Assembly (NCBI GenBank): GCA_944381255.1
Contig: CALWKL010000076.1
Coordinates: 1 to 25,147 of the forward strand
Direction: 5' to 3'
DNA length: 25,147 nucleotides
Source: an uncultured Clostridia bacterium
GTDB lineage: Bacteria; Bacillota; Clostridia; Christensenellales; UBA1242
The notes below the pieces were generated by a model, which was not told where the DNA came from, ran no database searches, and saw only the letters and a list, made by a program, of their open reading frames with translations. Shown one piece after another: positions 18,101 through 22,946 of this stretch (position 1 is its first letter; every line of letters starts with the position of its first letter). A program made the translations under genes and the position numbers.

Positions 18101-19671
18101 GTGGTACCACCATTAGAACCAATAATACCACCAACATTATTTACGCCAGCCACACCGTTTATATTGTAACAATTAGTAATTGTAGAGGTACTTGTACTTC
18201 TTCCGACAATTCCTCCTACATAGTCTCCACCAGAAATACCACTCTCGCTATAACATTGCTCAATAGTAGCGCCATTTGCTATGACACCAGCGATAGCACC
18301 AACCTCATTATTAGTAGTATACCAAGATGAATCTACCACTGCTACCTGATAAACTTTAGCACTAGAACCTGATACATAGCCAAACAAACCTACAAAGCCA
18401 GAGCCAGCGCTACAAAGGTTGCTTATCTTGTAGCCTTTACCATTAAAGGTACCACTGAATACAAAATTCTTTCTACCTATTGGGTTCCAAACTGTTACAT
18501 TGCTCATATCGACATCTTCGACCAAATTAAAGGTCTTACCTGTCATATCCTGCCCTGCATTTACTGCATCAGAAAGCTCAATCAATAGAGCCTGACTATA
18601 AGTCATTGTAACGCCATCAAGCGTTGTGTTACCTTTCTTAGGTGTAAAGGTATTACCTGCAGTCTCTTGAGTATACTTACGCAATTGAGCAGTAAAATCA
18701 GGGGTAACCCCAGCAAAGACTGTATTTGCATCTACATAACCACTTTCACTAGCGCTTACTACCACCCCATCTTTAACCTCTGGTAGCACCATATTAAAGC
18801 AAGGACGTATAGCATAAATTTGGGTACTATCACCCTCACAAATTACACCATTTTTAATATATGACACGCCATCGCCAGCACTTGAACGAAGAAGCGCATC
18901 ATTTACTGCAAGTCGTGAGACATTGCTTAGATTCCACAATCCAGTATTTATGCTAAAGCCTTCACCTTTTAATGTTTTAAAACTATTGACACGAGGCTCA
19001 GGTGAATGTTCTGTTTGCTCAAAGCCACCTACTTCGTATGCGCTTGGCAACCAAATCTTGTCATTTAATACCCCATCACAGTTCTCAATCTTAGCACCAG
19101 AAAGGGTATTTAGAGGTATATTTTGCGCTCCTGTCTGCTGGTAATACAATTCACGAACACCAAAAGGAACAATCAAACTATCAAAATCACTGTATCCAAC
19201 TTTTTTAACGAATTCACTATAAAATTCGCCATTCAAATACTCCCTAATAGCGCTATTTAGATAACTATTTGAATCTTCATCAAATGCTAAATATGCAACT
19301 GGCTCATTAGCGTATAAAGTTACGATACCATTTTGTTTATAAACTACAGACCAAGAATATCCGCCTAATGAGACAACCTTAGTTGATACCACACCGCTGG
19401 CATTACCTAGAGCCACATTATCTCCTTCTGTAGCCAATGTAGCAGACAATCTACCTGCGATATCATCATTCCACCCATTAGTAGATAATAGTGCTTCACT
19501 ATCCAACTCTTCAAAAACAACATCTGCTTCTGGAGCCATAGCTCGCTCTACCTTTCTATCCAAACACAGTCCTAGCACCAAAGCAACAGCGCCAAACAAT
19601 GCAATTAGAGAAAAGAGAAGTATTCTCAATCCTCTCCTGCTTGATTTGCCGTCTGATGAATATGTAGCCAT
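15130..19671 (-). CDS. Giant GLUG / InlB-repeat surface protein with DUF6273-like N-terminal domain
   Basis: The 1513-residue protein has a short basic cytoplasmic start (residues 1-16) and a hydrophobic segment at 17-36. Residues about 100-297 resemble DUF6273: Y-L-N-S-A-I-R-E-Y-L-N-G-E-F near 137-150, D-K-I-W-L-P-S near 204-210, and I-Y-A-I-R-P-C-F near 285-292. A GLUG beta-helix follows at about 395-550 (F-S-G-T-F-N-G-K-G-Y, GLFGYV, YVGGIVG, NVGGIIG, NAGGIVG, each with an N-C-Y-N or Q-C-Y-S rung). The rest, about 625-1500, is a series of beta-rich InlB-like repeats with F-x-S-W cores. Unlike its operon partner it has no C-terminal membrane segment, so it is either held by the uncleaved N-terminal helix or released. 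GGAGG sits about eight bases ahead of the start. It is first in the operon. Confidence 0.87.
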   Translation of the reverse strand: MATYSSDGKSSRRGLRILLFSLIALFGAVALVLGLCLDRKVERAMAPEADVVFEELDSEALLSTNGWNDDIAGRLSATLATEGDNVALGNASGVVSTKVVSLGGYSWSVVYKQNGIVTLYANEPVAYLAFDEDSNSYLNSAIREYLNGEFYSEFVKKVGYSDFDSLIVPFGVRELYYQQTGAQNIPLNTLSGAKIENCDGVLNDKIWLPSAYEVGGFEQTEHSPEPRVNSFKTLKGEGFSINTGLWNLSNVSRLAVNDALLRSSAGDGVSYIKNGVICEGDSTQIYAIRPCFNMVLPEVKDGVVVSASESGYVDANTVFAGVTPDFTAQLRKYTQETAGNTFTPKKGNTTLDGVTMTYSQALLIELSDAVNAGQDMTGKTFNLVEDVDMSNVTVWNPIGRKNFVFSGTFNGKGYKISNLCSAGSGFVGLFGYVSGSSAKVYQVAVVDSSWYTTNNEVGAIAGVIANGATIEQCYSESGISGGDYVGGIVGRSTSTSTITNCYNINGVAGVNNVGGIIGSNGGTTVTNCYNVGAVSAASLNAGGIVGENLTSGKYAGKNVYNQLNNTTSNANIANIAPAVYSDIQGAKLSTGIQKPVALSSWTFNGSPWTISAALNDNLPMLKVFVKEVTLNVRSSDSINKVSINGGAYASSATLTRSATATGTVTVKAQAQFTGSNHYVLNSWNYFAESIGGVIVSSDVVYAGAGNASGTGAVREFTLTFNTLDDSYNLEAVFEKLYSFRINSVFNGFSSGFTPAESELKITYSATPFENEWYRQGDTVSVQIGTPESASHFWKFESWIGSINNGQSWDVAISVGASGSGSFVEANDSTNKSFTITIGHSAGYVSKDTFSIQMRFARYYLLTLDKNSVPAISNPPAITSTVTVSNPSATITANNNTASSPIEMRYDATISNNITTPSVTYSPYYVFDSWKLSSGGTELGVYENIQNVSITIPSTVTNNNSIINLTMRAYFELAPVTVTIEEKVAGVTNSSAGIYTLSTNGSLTNISADSGALAVPYGSTIYLFILPNFASGYEFASFSLSSASNTQTSVGSAGLIRFHFVVTTAATYTINYQLASKFNISFTANLEGVPATAGVFTFKPASHTGLTINSRIATTVSCEEGKYFLRSVNVSYNGGNGVDIYSADRPGTGYVGAGSFDVFSVLGSASQQTVSALLSKIGATAVYNGYDFVVKANFIGIVRTITVNEIWKGKDINGEPISIAHDKAYTITDTNTNKVVNGQGILNNSHRLVASPGQGYRVTSIEIVNMSVTPQYSGTVWVNHVGTVNFTLTDNVVINVTYEVRSYEVRVEDNLAELGTDGNTYTYYIGGSQVTPTNNAMIYVNVGSTLTVSGYDTIRGGTSGDATKHELRTMTVKADSSSATPIAPIGAQWSRTFAVNDNFSTLTLELTYAYLRAVNIDLRDAEVDTGTERALIVLTPPENSGLANIVLLVAKDETSKVFCDNEIVYTVTAVVPVYVSTSADGGKTTITIGESNNVTVELAQDLAKSNVFSSEVFQ

Positions 19672-19739
19672 AAATAGTCCTCCAATTTTTACTTGTTTAG
19701 CCTATAAATCCACTAATCAGCCTGTCTTGATTACAAATA

Positions 19740-19748
19740 ATTTTACCA
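19740..19748 (-). promoter_or_regulatory. Probable extended -10 promoter of the surface-protein operon
   Basis: On the minus strand TGGTAAAAT gives -10 TAAAAT (19740-19745) with an extended TG motif. The -35 region is weak (TTGTGT at 18 bases). The leader to the first start codon would be about 60 bases. This is the best candidate in the 184-base gap. Confidence 0.45.
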
Positions 19749-19796
19749 TATATTCTTTATAAAACACAAACAAAATATGACAATTTTTACGTTTTT

Positions 19797-19836
19797 TTTA
19801 TTTGTCTCATAATATTTTGCCAAAAGCACAAATAAA
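19797..19836. repeat. Inverted repeat TTTATTTGT ... ACAAATAAA
   Basis: Nine-base arms (19797-19805 and 19828-19836) flank a 22-base spacer, between the end of the HD gene and the surface operon. A run of A rather than T follows on the minus strand, so it is not a standard terminator for the HD gene. No better terminator is visible there. Confidence 0.4.
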
Positions 19837-19855
19837 AATACATTTTTTACATAAA

Positions 19856-20440
19856 TTAGCGCTTTTCATCTAAATATGTTGCCAACATATCTGCAGTGTG
19901 TAGTAGTGGGCAAAGTTTGTAGGTGTAAAAAGCATCGCTAATAGAATAACTTCCTGCCTTTACACGCAAGTCAAAACCACCCATATGCCAGTTTATTGCC
20001 ATTGCTTCCTCTCTAGTAAGTCGCATAAAACCATTGATAATGTATACCGATTTTTCACCATGTCCATATGGTAAAGAATCACTCACTGTATAGTAAGGTT
20101 GTTGCACCCACTCTCCATCTACCTTTACATTTCGTATATCAACTTTGTATGTATTTGCCTTACATACATCATGCAGAAGTGCCACAATAGTTAGGGTTTC
20201 CATAGATACTTGCTCTGACCAATTTTCTCCAAACTCAAGTTCAACCAAGCCCTTTAATCGATTGTACACATTCAAGCTATGCTGGCACAAGCCTCCCTCA
20301 TATGCAGAATGAAATTTTGTACTTGCTGGTGCTGTAAAGAAATCAGTACTCAATATCCATTCTAGCAGTTTATCTGCACCCTCGCGTGTAATATTCTTTT
20401 CAAATAAGCTACAAAATATTTCTTTGTTATCTTCTACCAT
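19856..20440 (-). CDS. HD-domain phosphohydrolase
   Basis: The 194-residue cytoplasmic protein carries metal ligands of a dinuclear HD hydrolase: His54 (LCQHSLN), His90-Asp91 (LLHDVCK), His127 (GHGEKS), His152 (NWHMGG) and Asp184 (HTADML). The extra histidines between HD and the last Asp are the pattern seen in dinuclear, YqeK-like or nucleotide-hydrolysing HD proteins, so it is probably catalytically active. The substrate cannot be read from the sequence. The start is supported by GAGG six bases ahead and by a consensus promoter 26 bases upstream. It appears to be monocistronic. It is a general Firmicute-type HD protein; a nucleotide or nucleotide-like substrate is inference. Confidence 0.85.
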   Translation of the reverse strand: MVEDNKEIFCSLFEKNITREGADKLLEWILSTDFFTAPASTKFHSAYEGGLCQHSLNVYNRLKGLVELEFGENWSEQVSMETLTIVALLHDVCKANTYKVDIRNVKVDGEWVQQPYYTVSDSLPYGHGEKSVYIINGFMRLTREEAMAINWHMGGFDLRVKAGSYSISDAFYTYKLCPLLHTADMLATYLDEKR

Positions 20441-20449
20441 ATTTTACCT

Positions 20450-20472
20450 CTACAATATAGATACCATTGTAG
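20450..20472. repeat. Inverted repeat CTACAAT-N9-ATTGTAG over the HD-gene start site
   Basis: Perfect seven-base arms (20450-20456, 20466-20472) separated by nine bases. One arm contains the -10 hexamer and the other lies in the leader just before the ribosome binding site. The position is that of an operator or a leader hairpin. Confidence 0.5.
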
Positions 20473-20494
20473 TAAATTTGTCGAAATATGTCAA
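20466..20494 (-). promoter_or_regulatory. Sigma-A promoter of the HD-domain gene
   Basis: On the minus strand: perfect -35 TTGACA (20489-20494), 17-base spacer, -10 TACAAT (20466-20471). Confidence 0.87.
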
Positions 20495-20509
20495 TTATTT
20501 TTATATATG

Positions 20510-20540
20510 AAAAATAAAAAACAACCTAATAATTAGGTTG
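20510..20540 (-). terminator. Terminator after the 89-residue protein gene
   Basis: CAACCTAA/TTAGGTTG with loop TAA (20522-20540), followed on the minus strand by six T residues, then A and more T. It lies about 85 bases past the stop at 20625 and just before the HD-gene promoter. Confidence 0.85.
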
Positions 20541-20624
20541 CCTTTTAAATACTATAAAATCATTATTTTATAAATCATTATATATTATAGATAATAGTAG
20601 TAATTTTACAGTAAATTAATAATT

Positions 20625-20894
20625 TTATCTTTGCTGACTATCTTCAATCTGTGTTGCACTATCCATCTCTTGAACATCGTTCAATGCGTCAGCAGCGATT
20701 CCTTCCATTGCTGCGTCTTCCAAATCTTTAGAAACTTGATTTTTATTACTATCCAATTCAACAACAGTATGAGCGCCATACCTACTCTCCCATTGTATTC
20801 TAGAATAAGGCATGCTTATTGGATTATTTGTAACATACAATGTACTCTCATATATCTTGCCATTTACCTCTTTTTTGTATCTAAATCTGTTCAT
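20625..20894 (-). CDS. Small acidic protein of unknown function
   Basis: The 89-residue product has a basic first third (RFRYKKEV) and a predicted beta-rich middle with SRIQWE and GAHTVVEL. The tail is very acidic and Ala/Gln-rich, likely helical or disordered. It has no signal peptide, membrane segment or Cys, so it is probably cytoplasmic. I do not recognise a family. The gene is well supported: AAGGAG eight bases ahead of ATG, a near-consensus promoter (20924-20952) and a terminator. It is divergent from the aldehyde dehydrogenase gene, and the two may share control. Confidence 0.75.
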   Translation of the reverse strand: MNRFRYKKEVNGKIYESTLYVTNNPISMPYSRIQWESRYGAHTVVELDSNKNQVSKDLEDAAMEGIAADALNDVQEMDSATQIEDSQQR

Positions 20895-20923
20895 AACGCT
20901 ATCTCCTTTTCAGCTTCTGCGGA

Positions 20924-20952
20924 ATTATACCACCTAAAACTTAAATAATCAA
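20924..20952 (-). promoter_or_regulatory. Sigma-A promoter of the 89-residue protein gene
   Basis: On the minus strand: -35 TTGATT (20947-20952), 17-base spacer, perfect -10 TATAAT (20924-20929) with extended TGG. Its -35 lies seven bases from the palindrome at 20959-20975. Confidence 0.87.
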
Positions 20953-20958
20953 GTCAAA

Positions 20959-20975
20959 TTACAAAAATTTTGTAA
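20959..20975. repeat. Palindrome TTACAAAA-A-TTTTGTAA between divergent promoters
   Basis: A perfect 8+1+8 inverted repeat in the 132-base divergent gap. It lies between the -35 elements of the two promoters, seven bases from the minus one and five bases from the plus one (TTTACA). A further half-site, TTACAAAA, overlaps the plus-strand -35. The geometry fits a regulator-binding site acting on both promoters. Confidence 0.5.
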
Positions 20976-20980
20976 TATAA

Positions 20981-21009
20981 TTTACAAAACAAAATTTATC
21001 ATTTATAAT
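20981..21009 (+). promoter_or_regulatory. Sigma-A promoter of the aldehyde dehydrogenase gene
   Basis: -35 TTTACA (20981-20986), 17-base spacer, -10 TATAAT (21004-21009). The ribosome binding site GAGGTG follows within eight bases, so the leader is very short. Confidence 0.75.
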
Positions 21010-21026
21010 ATAATTGAGGTGTAAAA

Positions 21027-22433
21027 ATGAACATAACTACAATTTTAGAAAAACAACGCCAGTTATTTTTATCTGGCAAAACATTAGATTATAAATTTCG
21101 TATTAGCCAACTTGACTTATTAGCACAATCAATTGACAAACATACTCCTGCCCTACTAGAAGCTTTTGCAAAAGACTTGAATAAGTGCGAATATGACACA
21201 GTAACTACTGAGATTAGTATTGTAAAGCAAGAAATCAAATATCAAAGGAAACATTTGCGTAGTTTCATGCGCCCAAAACACGCTAGCATTAGTATGTTAA
21301 ACTTCCCTGCTAGAGGTCGTATTGTCAACGAACCGTACGGTCAAGTACTAGTCATGTCTCCTTGGAATTATCCTTTTCAATTATCAATATGCCCTTTAGC
21401 CGGAGTAATTGCAGGAGGAAATACCGCAGTAGTAAAGCCTAGCGCATACGCTCCTAATGTCGCACAAGTTATTAATGATATATTATCTGTATTTGACCCA
21501 GCATATATTGCTACCGTGTTAGGTGGACGCGAGCAAAATCAAGAACTTCTAAACCAAAAGTTTGACTTTATCTTCTTCACAGGTAGCAAAGCCGTAGGAG
21601 AAATTGTTCAGGAAAAAGCTAGCCACCACCTTTGTCCTGTGGTACTCGAACTCGGAGGCAAATCTCCTTGTATTGTAGATGAAACTTGTAATTTGGACAA
21701 ATCAGCGAAAAGAATAGTATGGGGAAAATTCCTTAATGCCGGACAAACTTGTATTGCCCCCGATTATATAGTAGTTCATCGTGCTGTTTACGAGGAATTT
21801 ATCAAAAAGGTTGTCAAATACACTCAAGAGTTTTACTATGAAAATGGTAAGTTGTCTCCTAATTTTACTTACATTGTAAATGACAAACATGCAAATAGAT
21901 TGCAAAATCTCCTGATACCTGAAAAAATAGTATTTGGAGGCAAAAGAACAGAGCGCCTGTTAGAGCCAACAATTATGCGAGATGTTTCTTATGACGATGC
22001 TATCATGCAGGAAGAAATTTTTGGCCCAATCATGCCTATCATTCCATATGACGACTTAGGCAAAGTCTTAGAATATATCAACTCTCATGATAAGCCTCTA
22101 GCGCTATACTACTTCACCACTAACAAGCCTCTATCAAAATTAGTTACTAGCCACACCAGTTCAGGTGGCGTATGTATAAACGATGTAGTGATGCATATAA
22201 CCGAACACAATTTACCTTTTGGTGGCGTAGGTGCAAGCGGAATGGGAAATTACCACGGCAAATATTCTTTCTACACTTTTACCCATGCAAAATGTATCCT
22301 TTACAAATCTCCTAACTTGGAGTTGAACCTAAAATATCCGCCTTATACTAACAAGAAATCAAAATTGTCTTATATGTATCTAGGATACAAGCCAAAGCAA
22401 CATGACACAGAGGATAAAGGAATAGAAAAATAA
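21027..22433 (+). CDS. Class 3 (ALDH3-type) aldehyde dehydrogenase
   Basis: The enzyme oxidises aldehydes to carboxylic acids with NAD(P)+. The 468-residue length is normal for the ALDH3/YwdH branch. Seen: SPWNYP with the oxyanion Asn114, KPS at 137-139, FTGS near 184-187, ELGGKSP with general-base Glu208, AGQTC with nucleophile Cys242, EEIFGP near 327-332, and a C-terminal PFGGVGASGMG segment followed by the G-x-x-S-F-x-x-F-T-H motif typical of this class. There is no signal peptide. The start is set by GAGGTG five bases upstream. It is the only plus-strand gene in the window and is monocistronic, ending at the bidirectional terminator 22523-22550. In related bacteria such enzymes handle fatty or aromatic aldehydes; the substrate here is not determined. 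Confidence 0.93.
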   Translation: MNITTILEKQRQLFLSGKTLDYKFRISQLDLLAQSIDKHTPALLEAFAKDLNKCEYDTVTTEISIVKQEIKYQRKHLRSFMRPKHASISMLNFPARGRIVNEPYGQVLVMSPWNYPFQLSICPLAGVIAGGNTAVVKPSAYAPNVAQVINDILSVFDPAYIATVLGGREQNQELLNQKFDFIFFTGSKAVGEIVQEKASHHLCPVVLELGGKSPCIVDETCNLDKSAKRIVWGKFLNAGQTCIAPDYIVVHRAVYEEFIKKVVKYTQEFYYENGKLSPNFTYIVNDKHANRLQNLLIPEKIVFGGKRTERLLEPTIMRDVSYDDAIMQEEIFGPIMPIIPYDDLGKVLEYINSHDKPLALYYFTTNKPLSKLVTSHTSSGGVCINDVVMHITEHNLPFGGVGASGMGNYHGKYSFYTFTHAKCILYKSPNLELNLKYPPYTNKKSKLSYMYLGYKPKQHDTEDKGIEK

Positions 22434-22522
22434 AATTTATTTATTATTTGTCCTATCTATGATTTCAAATTTAAAATATAGTTTATGGTATGAATATTTA
22501 TTGATTTATATTAATAATATAC

Positions 22523-22550
22523 AAAAAGACCGATATCAATCGGTCTTTTT
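22523..22550. terminator. Bidirectional terminator between convergent genes
   Basis: AAAAAGACCGAT pairs perfectly with ATCGGTCTTTTT around the loop ATCA. It serves the aldehyde dehydrogenase gene on the plus strand and the 76-residue protein gene on the minus strand. The 90 bases before it are AT-rich with nothing else recognisable. Confidence 0.9.
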
Positions 22551-22573
22551 TAGTCAAGTTCTGCTAATCAAAA

Positions 22574-22804
22574 TTACTTACGAGAGCCTACATTAGATTT
22601 CATACTCTTTGATGCTTTCGAACAAGTACGAGTTGCTCGACTGCTAGAGCTGATTTCACTGGCGCTCTCTACATGCGCAGAGTTTTTGCTATTAGCTACT
22701 CTATCACGAGACTTGTTGGTAGCAGATTTACTACTAGAGCAAATACGTTTAGAACAACCACAGCCACTCTTTTTGCATGAGGTATCTTCAGTCTTGTTAG
22801 TCAT
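22574..22804 (-). CDS. Small basic Ser/Lys/Cys-rich protein, unknown function
   Basis: An open frame extends to an ATG at 22930, but the better start is the ATG at 22804. It has GGAGGTGA five bases upstream, an ideal ribosome binding site, and the longer version would begin inside the FakA terminator. The resulting 76 residues contain about 21 Ser, 17 Lys/Arg and 5 Cys, with a CKKSGCGC cluster near 10-17 and a serine run near 52-55. There is no hydrophobic segment; the protein is expected to be disordered and strongly basic. I do not recognise a family. A 7-base palindrome sits just before the ribosome binding site, and a terminator follows the stop. Nucleic-acid or metal binding would fit the composition but is only a guess. 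Confidence 0.65.
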   Translation of the reverse strand: MTNKTEDTSCKKSGCGCSKRICSSSKSATNKSRDRVANSKNSAHVESASEISSSSRATRTCSKASKSMKSNVGSRK

Positions 22805-22823
22805 AACTTCACCTCCATTTTTT

Positions 22824-22838
22824 TGCAAGCTGCTTGCA
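22824..22838. repeat. Palindrome TGCAAGC-T-GCTTGCA upstream of the small basic protein
   Basis: A perfect 7+1+7 inverted repeat, GC-richer than its surroundings, ends seven bases before the ribosome binding site. On the minus strand it is followed by A7, so it is not a terminator. Confidence 0.5.
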
Positions 22839-22900
22839 CTAGTATTATTTGTAGGTATCAAAAATTCATACCAAATAATTTTTGTCAATGTTTGTAAAAT

Positions 22901-22941
22901 AAAAAAGACTTTTTGTTCGTTAAAACGCAAAAGTCTTTTTT
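22901..22941 (-). terminator. Terminator after fakA
   Basis: AAAAAAGACTTTT pairs with AAAAGTCTTTTTT, with an inner CGTT/AACG pairing. It is symmetrical and so can work both ways. It starts five bases after the fakA stop. Confidence 0.87.
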
Positions 22942-22946
22942 ATAAA

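Noticed and set aside
19557..19577. Lipobox in the 1513-residue protein (LGLC at the end of the hydrophobic segment)
   Set aside because: Residue -1 is Leu, where Gly, Ala or Ser is required.
4582..19671. LPXTG sorting signals in the three giant proteins
   Set aside because: I read all three C-termini and found none.
19797..19836. Terminator for the HD gene
   Set aside because: The inverted repeat is AT-only with a 22-base loop and is followed by A, not T, in the transcript direction.
22850..22874. Inverted repeat GGTAT/ATACC in the leader of the small basic protein
   Set aside because: Five-base arms with a nine-base AT-only loop are too weak to separate from chance in this composition.
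22805..22930. N-terminal 42-residue extension of the small Ser/Lys/Cys-rich protein
   Set aside because: No ribosome binding site for the ATG at 22930, it starts inside the fakA terminator, and GGAGGTGA precedes the internal ATG.
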